This document shows positions 53,935-62,019 of a stretch of DNA of 64,000 bases, in pieces (position 1 is the stretch's first letter; each line of letters opens with the position of its first letter). Location: assembly GCA_002499905.1 (NCBI GenBank), contig DANP01000020.1, positions 186,001-250,000 of the forward strand. Reading direction: 5' to 3'. The stretch comes from Methanolinea sp. UBA277 (GTDB taxonomy: Archaea > Halobacteriota > Methanomicrobia > Methanomicrobiales > Methanospirillaceae). The position numbers were made by a program, and so were the translations under genes. The notes beneath the pieces were generated by a model that saw only the letters and a list, made by a program, of their open reading frames with translations, did not search any database and had not been told where the DNA came from.

Positions 53935-55754
53935 CTGACGGGCGCTTCGAGGAGATCCGGCGCGAATCCTTCCGCCTCTACGAGGAGGGACGATATGCCG
54001 AATCGCTGGAACAGTGCCGTGCCGCCGGCACCGCCGCATCCGACCCGCAGCTGGCCATTCTTGCAGCCCGCAACCTCTTCAAGCTGGGCCGCTTCGATGA
54101 GGCGGAGGCGTATGTCCGGGATCTCATCCAGAAGATGCCGGACACCTCCTACCTCCACAGTTTCCTGGGACAGATCCTCGAGGAGCGGGGAGACGACACC
54201 GCGGTGTCCGAGCATGCACTGGCCGTTCTGCTGGACCCGACAAACCAGGAAGCCCTCCGGAGCTATGCCACGTACATGATGTCAAAGGGGGATCACCGGA
54301 TGGCCGTTCCGGCCCTGAAGAAACTGGCTGCCCTGACCGGGCGGGAGGATGACGCCCGGTGCCTGATCCGGGCGCTGACCGCGTCAGGCCAGGCCGCAGA
54401 CGCGCTGTCCCTGTTTGGCAGGGACGTGAGGCGGCGGGAGGATGACCTGGACCATATCTCCGCCCTGATGGGTGCCGGACGCTATCCGGAAGCCGCCCGT
54501 GAGGCGGCCGCGGCCTACCGGTCGTCCGGAAAGCTCCCGTTTGCCCGGATATATCTCCGTGCCCGTGCCCTGAAGGACCCGGAAGCCGCGGCCCCGGAAT
54601 ACAAAGATTATTTCTCCATCCTCAAAGACCCTGGAATAGGTCTTGACTATGCACTGCTGCTCCGGGCGCTCGGCAGACCGGGAGAGGCAATGGCCGTCTG
54701 CCGTGAGCTGCTTGATTCGGACCAGGGGGTTCCCGACTACGCCGTCCGCCTCCTGACCTGCCGGCTGAATGCCGATCTCAGTGAGAAGGAGCGGGCTTCG
54801 GGATGCTACGATCATCTCATCAGGGATGCACTGCAGAACCTCGACGATCCTGAATTCCTCACGGACCTGCTCTCGGGATACCGGGAGTTTCTCCTCACCC
54901 ACTACCCGGTACGGGATGCGGAGCGCCGGTTTCTTGAGATGGTATCCGCCAACCCGCAGGTAGTTTGCCTGCTCGCCACGGCCCGCCTGTATGAGGATAT
55001 CGGTGACCTCTCCGAAGCCCGTTCCTACTCATACCGGGCTTACCGGAGTGACTTCCTGCTGGGGGGGATGGCCTATGCCCGGTTCCTGGCCAGGCAGAAC
55101 GAATTCCGGGAGAGCGAGAAGGTTCTCCTCTACGTGCTGAACAATGCAAAGCGGACCCGTGAGATTGAAACGGTTGCCGGGCTGATCCTGGATGACCAGT
55201 GGAAGCTCTACCGCAGAGCCCGTCTGCTTGAACGACTGGTCGCGATCCTCGATCAGCGGATTTCCCTGCTGAGCTCGGACGGCCTTGAATACCTCGCTGT
55301 CGCCTGTCTCGTCTCCGCCAGCTCTGCCCGGCGGGAGAAGGACTACCTGCGGTGCAAGGAGTACTGCCTGCGGGGGCTTGATGCAGTCCCGGCGTTCTCG
55401 ACCCATATCCGCCCGGGAGATTTCCTGGAGCTCATCCAGGGCTGCAAGGAGGAGGCGGTCTGTGACCCCCCGGTCATGAGGACGCGGGGTCAGGCAGAAG
55501 AGCCCGGACAGGAGTACACCCGGGCGGTCAGGGAGTTCATGGAAACCTGTGACGATCAGGAACGCCGTATTCTCGAGTATCTGCTCGAGCACAACGAGGC
55601 GAGCGAGATCGAGCTTCGCCGCCTCCTGAACACGAGGAGGGTGGTCGGGATCATGAACCGGATCATACAGAAGGCGGCCGCGTCAGGAATCGGAATCATT
55701 GAGAAGCGGGGAGTTGGAGAAGGAGGAGAGATCTATGCCTATATCGCAGGGTGA
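53931..55754 (+). CDS. Long TPR-repeat protein with C-terminal winged helix
   Basis: A 607-residue helical-repeat protein. TPR-like units recur from residue 5 to about 500 (RLYEEGRYAESLEQCRAAG; NLFKLGRFDEAEAYVRDL; LALLRALG-type segments, ARLYEDIGDLSEARSYSYRA). The last 80 residues look like a winged helix (DQERRILEYLLEHNEASEIE then NRIIQKAAASGIGIIEKRG). ATG 53931 is in ATGA overlap with the glycosyltransferase, and the end overlaps the ATPase start by 20 bases. It may be a scaffold or DNA-binding partner of that ATPase. Confidence 0.75.
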   Translation: MTDGRFEEIRRESFRLYEEGRYAESLEQCRAAGTAASDPQLAILAARNLFKLGRFDEAEAYVRDLIQKMPDTSYLHSFLGQILEERGDDTAVSEHALAVLLDPTNQEALRSYATYMMSKGDHRMAVPALKKLAALTGREDDARCLIRALTASGQAADALSLFGRDVRRREDDLDHISALMGAGRYPEAAREAAAAYRSSGKLPFARIYLRARALKDPEAAAPEYKDYFSILKDPGIGLDYALLLRALGRPGEAMAVCRELLDSDQGVPDYAVRLLTCRLNADLSEKERASGCYDHLIRDALQNLDDPEFLTDLLSGYREFLLTHYPVRDAERRFLEMVSANPQVVCLLATARLYEDIGDLSEARSYSYRAYRSDFLLGGMAYARFLARQNEFRESEKVLLYVLNNAKRTREIETVAGLILDDQWKLYRRARLLERLVAILDQRISLLSSDGLEYLAVACLVSASSARREKDYLRCKEYCLRGLDAVPAFSTHIRPGDFLELIQGCKEEAVCDPPVMRTRGQAEEPGQEYTRAVREFMETCDDQERRILEYLLEHNEASEIELRRLLNTRRVVGIMNRIIQKAAASGIGIIEKRGVGEGGEIYAYIAG

Positions 55755-57036
55755 CGCAGCCGAGAAGAACAAGCTCGAGAGTATCAATATCATCAATGCC
55801 CTCAGGAGGGGGACCGTCCCGGCCGGGGGCCTCGAGCGGATCGCGGTCGGCATCGGGATGGAAGAAGGGGTGATCGGTGCCCAGTTCGACTACGTCGCGA
55901 AGGGTGGCGGCGATCTCAAGTTCATCCGGGGGGATTACGGGAGCGGGAAAACATTTCTTGTTGCCCGGGCACTCGAGATCGCCCGGGAGAAAGGATTTGT
56001 CACCGCCCACGTGGTCGTCTCCCCATCAGCACCGCTCTACCGGCAGAAGAATATCTACCAGCAGATCTGTGCAAGCCTCCGGACCCGTGAAGAGGAGCAC
56101 GCGGTCAAGGCGGTCATCGACACCTGGCTCTTCTCGATTGAGGAACGCCTGCTTCGGGTGAGCGACCAGCCTCTTGACGAGGAGAGCCTGGAGAAGGCGA
56201 CCCTCAAGGAGATAGAGACGGCCCTTGCCGGTATCTCCGAGGTGAACTCTTCCCTCGCTGCGGCGCTACGGACCTACTACCGGGCCAACAATGCCGGTGA
56301 CTTCCAGACCGCCCAGTCGGCCATCGGGTGGATCGGTGCAGAGCCGAACATCGGGCGGGAATTCAAGCAGAAGGCCGGGATCCGGGGGGATGTGGATGAG
56401 ACCTATGCCCTCATCTTCCTCAAAGGCCTGGTCAGGATCATCGTTAATGCCGGGTATGCCGGCCTCGCGGTTGCCGTCGATGAGCTCGAGACCACCCAGG
56501 TCCTTCCGAGAAACCAGCGGGACAAGGCCTACAATACCCTCCGTCTCCTGATCGATTCGCTCGACCGCGGTGAGCTTCCGTACTGCTACTACCTCTTCAC
56601 CGGAACCCCGGCATTCTTCGAAGGTCCCCGCGGGGTCCGCTCCCTCCCGTCCCTTGCCGACCGGATCGGGGTCGTCGAGACCGGGGAGTTCCGGAACCCC
56701 CGCCAGCCCCAGATCTTCCTGAACCGGTTCGATGCAAAGAAGCTCGAGCAGGTGGCCCAGAAAGTCATCCAGATCTACTCGGTGGCCTACACCGAGGTTG
56801 ACCGCACCCGGATATCCCACCGGTTCATCAGGGCCATGATCGGGAAGGTGACCGGGAAGTTCGGCGGCAGGGTCGATGTCATCCCCCGGATTTTCTTAAA
56901 AGAGTTCGTGGATGTGATCGACAAGTGCGAGCTGTATGACGACTATGATCCCTGGGAGAGCTATCAGTTCGACACCCGCCACCTGAAAGGGGAACTCCGC
57001 GAGGAGGAGGAGGCGGTCATGGTGGTTGAGTTCTGA
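55735..57036 (+). CDS. BrxC/BrxD-like (DUF2791) P-loop ATPase
   Basis: A 433-residue AAA-type ATPase. An N-terminal INALRRGTVPAGGLERIAVG leads to Walker A GDYGSGKT (66-73) and Walker B GLAVAVDELE (243-252); LFTGTPAFFEG carries the sensor region, and GGRVDVIPRIFLKEFVDVID is near the end. The pattern is that of DUF2791 ATPases, best known as BREX anti-phage components. No other BREX gene (pglX, pglZ, brxA, brxB, brxL) is in the window. ATG 55735 follows GAAGGAGGAG. It is coupled to the TPR gene. Confidence 0.8.
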   Translation: MPISQGDAAEKNKLESINIINALRRGTVPAGGLERIAVGIGMEEGVIGAQFDYVAKGGGDLKFIRGDYGSGKTFLVARALEIAREKGFVTAHVVVSPSAPLYRQKNIYQQICASLRTREEEHAVKAVIDTWLFSIEERLLRVSDQPLDEESLEKATLKEIETALAGISEVNSSLAAALRTYYRANNAGDFQTAQSAIGWIGAEPNIGREFKQKAGIRGDVDETYALIFLKGLVRIIVNAGYAGLAVAVDELETTQVLPRNQRDKAYNTLRLLIDSLDRGELPYCYYLFTGTPAFFEGPRGVRSLPSLADRIGVVETGEFRNPRQPQIFLNRFDAKKLEQVAQKVIQIYSVAYTEVDRTRISHRFIRAMIGKVTGKFGGRVDVIPRIFLKEFVDVIDKCELYDDYDPWESYQFDTRHLKGELREEEEAVMVVEF

Positions 57037-57075
57037 CTTGGTGCCTATCTGGAACAGGTACGTTCTTTTTCCTGA

Positions 57076-57152
57076 CCGGTTCAGAGTCCTTCTGAACTGG
57101 CGGAATTCCGGAGGTCCGCCGGAACGATCGGGCTACCGGTGAACATTTTTTT
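57076..57152 (+). terminator. Tandem hairpins and T tract after the ATPase gene
   Basis: CCGGTTCAGA-GTCCT-TCTGAACTGG (57076-57100) is a 10-base stem with one wobble, followed by GGCGGA and TCCGCC (57099-57104 and 57115-57120). Seven T residues follow at 57146-57152. Together they probably end the glycosyltransferase-TPR-ATPase transcript. Confidence 0.55.
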
Positions 57153-57162
57153 ACCATCATCT

Positions 57163-57187
57163 GGTATAATCAGTTGTTATACAACTG
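57163..57187 (+). promoter_or_regulatory. tupA promoter with perfect 7-3-7 operator palindrome
   Basis: TATA-like GGTATAAT (57163-57170) is followed at once by CAGTTGT-TAT-ACAACTG (57171-57187), a perfect inverted repeat lying where RNA polymerase would bind. A further TTAACACTTGGTTAA-type element follows at about 57189-57203. Similar CAGTTGG arms occur upstream of the other metal-transport units at 60512-60550 and 61205-61225, so this is a candidate operator of a tungsten/molybdenum regulon. Confidence 0.65.
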
Positions 57188-57258
57188 TTTAACACTTGGT
57201 TAATGTTAAAAGGAAATATTCATCACTGGTTACAGGTAACGTGATAGTCGTGGTAGCG

Positions 57259-58206
57259 ATGAAAAAGACACATCAGGGTTTTATCCTGCTGACTATGGCG
57301 GCCATCGTGGTGATGGGCGTCTGGTTTGCCGGGTGCACCACCCCCACGACTCCTGCTCCCCCGGAGAAGGAGAAAGTACTGCTGGCAACGACCACCAGCC
57401 TGTATGACACCGGGCTGCTTGACTACCTCAAGCCGATGTTTGAGGAGCAGTACAACGTCGATCTCCTGATCACCTCCCAGGGAACCGGGAAGGCTCTTGA
57501 GATCGCCAGCCGCGGCGATGCCGACGTCCTGGCCGTCCATTCCCCGGCCCAGGAAAAGACCTACATGGACTCGGGCAAGGGACTGAACCACCGGTGCTTT
57601 GCCTACAACTACTTCATCATCGTCGGCCCGGAGAGCGATCCGGCCGGAATCAGGGGGATGGAGCCGGTAGCGGCATTCACAAAGCTCTACGAGCTAGGCA
57701 CGGCCGGTATTCCGGACGTGGTATTCATATCGCGCGGGGACAACTCGGGAACGCACTCGAAGGAGAAGTCCATCTGGGCAACGGCAGGCTACAACTACAC
57801 GACTGATATCCAGAAGTCCGGTGCCTGGTATGTCGAAGCCGGAAGAGGTATGGGCGAGACCCTGCAGCTGGCAAACGAGAAGCAGGCGTATACCCTGTCT
57901 GATGAGGGTACCTACCTCGCTTACAAGGGTGACCTCGACCTTGTACCGGTCATTGACCAGGGAGACATCCTGCTGAACGTGTACAGTGTCATTACCGTGT
58001 ACAGCGACAAGTTCACTCCCGAGGAGATTGCCGCGGCCAACAACTTCGTTGACTTTATGATCTCTCCTGAGGTGCAGGACACCATCGGCACGTTCGGTGT
58101 GGACAAGTACGGAAAGAACCTCTTTACCCCGATGAGCGGCCAGTGCAGTCAGTTCTCCTGCGACTGCACCAGTCCGGCCACGGAAACCGCACCGGCGGCT
58201 GCCTGA
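57259..58206 (+). CDS. tupA: Tungstate/molybdate ABC transporter substrate-binding lipoprotein, TupA type
   Basis: Captures the oxyanion outside the cell and delivers it to the TupB/TupC transporter, encoded 3 kb downstream. ATG 57259 gives a lipoprotein signal peptide ending WFAGC (Cys26). The mature protein has LLATTTSLYDTGLLDYLKP, GTGKALEIASRGDADVLAVHSP and FISRGDNSGTHSKE, typical of TupA. The last 25 residues are unusual: CSQFSCDC (C-x4-C-x-C) and a Thr/Ala-rich end. 315 residues. A T-run (CTCTTTTTTCC, about 58217-58227) follows the stop. Confidence 0.92.
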   Translation: MKKTHQGFILLTMAAIVVMGVWFAGCTTPTTPAPPEKEKVLLATTTSLYDTGLLDYLKPMFEEQYNVDLLITSQGTGKALEIASRGDADVLAVHSPAQEKTYMDSGKGLNHRCFAYNYFIIVGPESDPAGIRGMEPVAAFTKLYELGTAGIPDVVFISRGDNSGTHSKEKSIWATAGYNYTTDIQKSGAWYVEAGRGMGETLQLANEKQAYTLSDEGTYLAYKGDLDLVPVIDQGDILLNVYSVITVYSDKFTPEEIAAANNFVDFMISPEVQDTIGTFGVDKYGKNLFTPMSGQCSQFSCDCTSPATETAPAAA

Positions 58207-58361
58207 AATTCACAATCTCTTTTTTCCAAACGGGGTCTCTGTATCACTCAGGAACCGATTAGTCCCTGCCTGGGGATACGGCATTGTTCCTGCATCCCTT
58301 GGGGGCGCTGTGGTCATGGCCCGATCCCTCTAATTTACAATTTTTATTTAACTTATGCAAA

Positions 58362-58495
58362 AATTTAATATAATTTACAAACATATTCTGTCTGCCGCAT
58401 GGAATGTAATGTAATGGGGGCATGCGGTCGTATCAATTCTGCATGATTCGGAGGCAGATGCCGGGGTGTTTCGGGCAACCCGTGTTCTGCCTCCG
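58362..58495 (+). other. TATA element and two hairpins; possible small RNA or terminator
   Basis: AT-rich AATTTAATATAATTTAC (58362-58378) precedes two strong stems: CCGCATG/CATGCGG (58395-58401 and 58421-58427, 19-base loop) and CGGAGGCAGA/TCTGCCTCCG (58449-58458 and 58486-58495). The first stem begins about 25 bases after the TATA-like element, where a plus-strand transcript would start. The second sits 4 bases from the MOT1 stop codon and could also be its minus-strand terminator. From 58229 to 58361 nothing is recognised. Confidence 0.4.
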
Positions 58496-58498
58496 CCT

Positions 58499-59614
58499 TT
58501 ACACACCTGATCCATCCTGACCGGGTTTCTGCTTTCTCTGTTCCAGCACCCAGGCAAGCGCAAGCCCCGCAAAGAAAGCCACGGTGATGGATATTGCCAG
58601 GGAGAGGACCCCGATCATGAGGGTGACAATGAATGAATCTGTCTTGAGTCCGTGCCGTCCAAGCTCAATGGCGACAAAGACGAGCAATGCGGCGTAGAAG
58701 CCCGGGGAGATAAGGGTAAGCCATGCGGGGCTGGTGAAGAGGAGGGCAAACGAGATGAGAATGAGGCCGGCATACACGTTTGCCCCTCCGGTCCGCGCCC
58801 CGAACCGGTACTGGCCGGCCAGTCCCCCTGCGCCATGACACATCGGCATCCCGCCGAAGGGAACAGAAGTGAGGTTCATCAGCCCGATGGTTCCGGAGAG
58901 TTTTTTCGGCCGGATATCGGCTGAGAAGAGATCCGTTGCCAGGAGCGAGGTGGCGAGGATGGCATTGGTGAGGGTCAGGATAACCTGGGGAACCACCAGT
59001 ACCGAGAGTGCGGTGAGCGTATCCTGTGCGGTGGGAATGCCCAGGGAAGGGAGTGATGGTGGGGCGAACGGCGGGAGGCCCTGGAGGTATATCCCGGCTG
59101 CAAAGGCGATGATGATGACCACGATCGAGGAGAGGTCCGGGAGCCGGTACCGGTATGCCAGGAGGAACCCTGCACCGATGATTGCTGCTCCCACCATAAA
59201 GGGAAGGGGGTCAGGAACGAGGTACCTCGCAGCGGTCCTGATCAGGACCAGGGCAAGACCCAGCTGCACCCCCCGTACGACCGGTATGGGAATGTACTTC
59301 TGGATGATATTGAGCCAGTCGGTGAAGGCGAGGAGGAGAAAGACGATGCCGAGGATGAGCCCTGATGCCACAATCACGCCGCCAGAGAGCGATTCGGCAA
59401 CCGCGATGACTGCAATGGCTTTCATCGGCTCGATGGGGACCGGGTAGCGGTAATAGAATCCCGTAATAACAAACCAGACCCCGAGGAAGAGGAGTATGGG
59501 GCTGATAGAGAGGGCGCCGGTTGCGGCAAGGGCAAGGGAGAGTGGGAGGATAGTCCCGAAGTCACCCACACTGCCGGCGAGTTCGCGGATGCCGAACGAG
59601 AGATCCTTCACCAT
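58499..59614 (-). CDS. MOT1-type molybdate/tungstate permease (SulP-related)
   Basis: A 371-residue membrane protein with about ten helices. GIRELAGSVGDFGTILPLSLAL near the start, YPVPIEPMKAIAVIAVAES and GMPMCHGAGGLAGQYRFGARTGG are MOT1-family signatures; the STAS domain of sulfate permeases is absent. It starts 32 bases after the storage-protein homologue, in the same operon. The cell would thus have two uptake routes for the oxyanion: this secondary carrier and the TupABC pump. Confidence 0.88.
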   Translation of the reverse strand: MVKDLSFGIRELAGSVGDFGTILPLSLALAATGALSISPILLFLGVWFVITGFYYRYPVPIEPMKAIAVIAVAESLSGGVIVASGLILGIVFLLLAFTDWLNIIQKYIPIPVVRGVQLGLALVLIRTAARYLVPDPLPFMVGAAIIGAGFLLAYRYRLPDLSSIVVIIIAFAAGIYLQGLPPFAPPSLPSLGIPTAQDTLTALSVLVVPQVILTLTNAILATSLLATDLFSADIRPKKLSGTIGLMNLTSVPFGGMPMCHGAGGLAGQYRFGARTGGANVYAGLILISFALLFTSPAWLTLISPGFYAALLVFVAIELGRHGLKTDSFIVTLMIGVLSLAISITVAFFAGLALAWVLEQRKQKPGQDGSGV

Positions 59615-59646
59615 CTTCCGGTCCCTTCTGAAGGGGAGCGATAACC

Positions 59647-60459
59647 CTAGCGGGCCCTGATGAGGGACCCCGGTTTGCCGCCGGAAAGAACCTTCCGGAT
59701 ATTCCCGGGTTCATGCCCGTTCACGATCTTGACCTCGTGCACGTTCTTGGCGTACCGGAGCATCTCGACCACCTTCGGCTCGAGGACCATATCCTCGAGA
59801 TCCATCTCCAGGAGTTCTGAGGCGGTGATATCGGAAATGAGATCCGCGTCCGGGTGGGTAAAGGGATTATTGGTATAGAGGCCGTCAACGTTCTTCACCA
59901 GCACCAGGTTCTTTGCCCCGAGCACCTCTGCGGCAAGGAAGGCGCCGGTATCAGTCCGGTTGGGAGGAATGGCCCCGATCTCTGCCGGCTGTTCATAGAG
60001 GCCGTAGGGGGGTGTCCCGTGGGTCACGGGGAGGACGCCGAGGCTCATCAGCATCGGGAGCTCGAGAAGGTCCCCGGTATGGATCCGGGTTCCGTGCCAC
60101 CGTGAGAGCAGGGTGGAGACCATGATGGCATTCTGTTCGCTGACCTTGCCGGCAAGCTCGGCCAGGATTCCCGTGGGCATGCCGAGATCGAGGCCGACAT
60201 CCAGGATATGCCGGACCCTGACGCCCCCGCCGGTCACCACCAGGATCTGGTTCTGGAGCGAGAGCTCCCCGATCTCTTCCAGGAGCGGGAGGAGGATGTC
60301 CCTTCCATAGTCGATGATACCGTGCCCGCCGATCTTCACCACGTTCAGGTCAGGCATCAGCCGGATCTGCGGCCTGCCTTCGTATCTCTCCAGCAACCCC
60401 CGCCTGACAAGGGACTCTCCCTGGAGTTTGTTTGCCACCTCGAACCGATCGCGTTTCAT
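59647..60459 (-). CDS. Molybdenum storage protein (MosA/MosB)-like amino-acid-kinase-fold protein
   Basis: The protein has the UMP-kinase-like fold of the MoSto subunits, which pack polyoxomolybdate or tungstate clusters using ATP. NKLQGESLV, VVKIGGHGIIDYGRD, VVTGGGVRVRHILDVGLDLGMP, IPPNRTDTGAFLAAEVLGA, VKNVDGLYT and VKIVNGHEPGN match my memory of the MoSto pattern more closely than true UMP kinases. ATG 60459 is chosen; a TTG at 60471 is possible. 270 residues. One gene only, so a homo-oligomer is likely. It heads the operon with the MOT1 permease, divergent from the 67-residue gene. Confidence 0.82.
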   Translation of the reverse strand: MKRDRFEVANKLQGESLVRRGLLERYEGRPQIRLMPDLNVVKIGGHGIIDYGRDILLPLLEEIGELSLQNQILVVTGGGVRVRHILDVGLDLGMPTGILAELAGKVSEQNAIMVSTLLSRWHGTRIHTGDLLELPMLMSLGVLPVTHGTPPYGLYEQPAEIGAIPPNRTDTGAFLAAEVLGAKNLVLVKNVDGLYTNNPFTHPDADLISDITASELLEMDLEDMVLEPKVVEMLRYAKNVHEVKIVNGHEPGNIRKVLSGGKPGSLIRAR

Positions 60460-60511
60460 GGCCTTCTTCAATACATTTATATCCCCGATAGTTAATACAG
60501 TACGCTCACAA

Positions 60512-60550
60512 CCAGTTGGTATAACAAATGAAATAGTTTACCAGTTGGTT
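60512..60550. promoter_or_regulatory. Two CAGTTGG operator arms in a divergent promoter
   Basis: CCAGTTGGTATAACAAATG (60512-60530) and CCAGTTGGTT (60541-60550) are spaced 29 bases apart between the divergent storage-protein and 67-residue genes. The first contains a TATA-like GTATAAC and a partial right arm (ACAAATG for ACAACTG). They share the CAGTTG arm of the tupA palindrome. A regulator bound here could control both directions. Confidence 0.6.
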
Positions 60551-60564
60551 GAGAGGTGCATGAG

Positions 60565-60768
60565 ATGAAGATCTATGTCAGAGAGCGGTTGAAGGTTCGG
60601 GAAGGGGTCCGGCAGCCGATGTACAGGATCGTGGCTGTCACCGGCGGGCAGGTCCAGATCGAGCTGACCCATTTCCGGAAGTTCGAGATCGAGCAGATCG
60701 CAAAGGATGTCGGCGCCGAAGTCGTCTACCTTGAAGAGATTCCGGATGAGGAGAAGCAGAAGCACTAA
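60565..60768 (+). CDS. 67-residue protein of the tungsten/molybdenum island, function unknown
   Basis: Starts MKIYVRERLKVREGVRQPMY and ends with acidic EEIPDEEKQKH. The pattern MYRIVAVTGGQVQIELTHFRKFEIEQIAKDVGAEVVYLEEI predicts a beta-rich half then a helix and strand. ATG 60565 follows GAGAGGTG (60551-60558); a GTG at 60556 is less likely. It is the first plus-strand gene after the operator pair, followed by the small winged-helix gene and tupBC. It has no cysteine and no obvious metal ligand set. Function not assigned. Confidence 0.75.
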   Translation: MKIYVRERLKVREGVRQPMYRIVAVTGGQVQIELTHFRKFEIEQIAKDVGAEVVYLEEIPDEEKQKH

Positions 60769-60850
60769 TTTTTACTCTTTTATTGCGCATCAGTCCGGAA
60801 TCGCATGACTTTTTCTGTCTTCGCGCCAATTGTACTGCAGTTACGATCCC

Positions 60851-61201
60851 ATGACCTCGCTCTCCATTGACCTGATCTTTGAATCAGTGCTCCGAATCCA
60901 CCTCTTTGAGGAAAAAGCGATAGCAATAACCTTTTCTGAGTCCGGAATCCGGATCAAGCTGCCTACCACGCGGAAGCTGGCAGAATTCCTCGATGTCCCG
61001 CACTACTATGTCCTCCCCTACTTCGCCATGATGGAGCAGGAAGCGCTGGTGACACGCGCCGAACGGGTGGGTATCATGACAACTCCGGCAGGTACGGAAC
61101 GGTACCTGGCCCTCCTGAAGGAACGGTACCCGGCTGAAGGGGTGGCAATCCTCGGGCCGACCATTTACACCGAGCTGACCGGCGGGGTGTCCCGGGAATA
61201 A
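60851..61201 (+). CDS. Small winged-helix DNA-binding protein, candidate regulator of the metal island
   Basis: A 116-residue protein. IRIKLPTTRKLAEFLDVPHYYVLPYFAMMEQEALVTRAERVGIMTTPAGTERYLALL reads as helix-turn-helix plus wing, with LDVPHYYVLPYFAMM the recognition region. There is no MOP oxyanion-binding domain as in ModE. ATG 60851 is favoured; TTG 60830 would add seven residues. Its place between the operator-bearing units makes it the best local candidate to bind the CAGTTGG repeats. Confidence 0.7.
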   Translation: MTSLSIDLIFESVLRIHLFEEKAIAITFSESGIRIKLPTTRKLAEFLDVPHYYVLPYFAMMEQEALVTRAERVGIMTTPAGTERYLALLKERYPAEGVAILGPTIYTELTGGVSRE

Positions 61202-61204
61202 AAA

Positions 61205-61225
61205 ACCAACTGATACACCAACAGG
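61205..61225 (+). promoter_or_regulatory. CAGTTGG-type repeat upstream of tupB
   Basis: ACCAACTG (61205-61212) and CCAACAGG (61218-61225) stand in tandem, 13 bases apart; read on the minus strand they are CAGTTGGT and CCTGTTGG, matching the arms near tupA and the storage-protein gene. GGTTAAC follows directly. The rest of 61226-61327 is AT-rich with TATA-like ATTAATTATT (about 61238). Confidence 0.55.
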
Positions 61226-61327
61226 TTAACAGATATCATTAATTATTCCGTAAAATCTGATTATTACTATTGAATAGCATCAGTCATCATTCCGGGGAAC
61301 CCCACCGTCTGTTAAGGGAGTTCATCC

Positions 61328-62014
61328 ATGAGTGACGTCGTCGAGGGAATAGTCCAGGCGATCCAGCTGATCGTCTCTCTTGATCAAGAAGTCCTCGAGA
61401 TCACCGCGCGGTCCCTTATGATCTCACTCTCGGCAACCCTTGTCGGTTCGCTGATTGCTATTCCCCTCGGCGGATTCATCCATTTCAAGGAGTTCGGGGG
61501 GAAACGGGGGCTCATTACCATCATCCAGACCCTCTATGCCCTCCCTACCGTGCTTGCCGGCCTCCTCGTCTTCCTCCTCCTCTCCCGTTCCGGCCCGTTC
61601 GGGTTCCTCGGCCTGATGTTCACCCCTACCGGCATGATTATCGGCCAGACGGTGCTGATCATCCCGCTGATGCTCGGGATGACCCTGATCGCCCTTTCCG
61701 GGGTGAGCCGGACGAAACAGGATACCGTGATCTCTCTCGGGGCAACCAGTCTCCAGACGGTCATCACCATTGTTAAGGAGGCCAGGTTCGCCATCCTCGG
61801 CGGGGTTATCCTCGGCTTTGGCAGGGCGATTTCGGAAGTCGGCGCTGCCATGATCATCGGCGGCAATATCCGGGGGTATACCCGGGTCCTGACCACCGCC
61901 ATTGCCCTTGAGACCTCGATGGGTAACCTCTCGCTCTCCATCGCCCTCGGCATCATCCTCCTGGCAATCGCCATGGTTGTTACCGGATTCCTCTTCCTGG
62001 TCCAGGAGCGCTGA
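61328..62014 (+). CDS. tupB: Tungstate ABC transporter permease, TupB type
   Basis: A 228-residue inner membrane permease with about six helices. It begins with LMISLSATLVGSLIAIPLGG and has LYALPTVLAGLLVFLLLSRSGPFG; the EAA-like loop is SLGATSLQTVITIVKEARFAILGGVILGFGRAISEVGAAMIIGG. Matches the TupB/WtpB group. The ATPase gene begins 5 bases later. The binding protein tupA is split off 3 kb away with other metal genes in between. Confidence 0.9.
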   Translation: MSDVVEGIVQAIQLIVSLDQEVLEITARSLMISLSATLVGSLIAIPLGGFIHFKEFGGKRGLITIIQTLYALPTVLAGLLVFLLLSRSGPFGFLGLMFTPTGMIIGQTVLIIPLMLGMTLIALSGVSRTKQDTVISLGATSLQTVITIVKEARFAILGGVILGFGRAISEVGAAMIIGGNIRGYTRVLTTAIALETSMGNLSLSIALGIILLAIAMVVTGFLFLVQER

Positions 62015-62019
62015 CAGCC

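Noticed and set aside
53271..54215. 314-residue minus-strand frame
   Set aside because: Antisense of the glycosyltransferase and TPR genes; both have clear family features on the plus strand.
53931..57036. A complete BREX defence system
   Set aside because: Only the BrxC/D-like ATPase is present; methyltransferase, PglZ phosphatase, BrxA, BrxB and BrxL are absent from the window.
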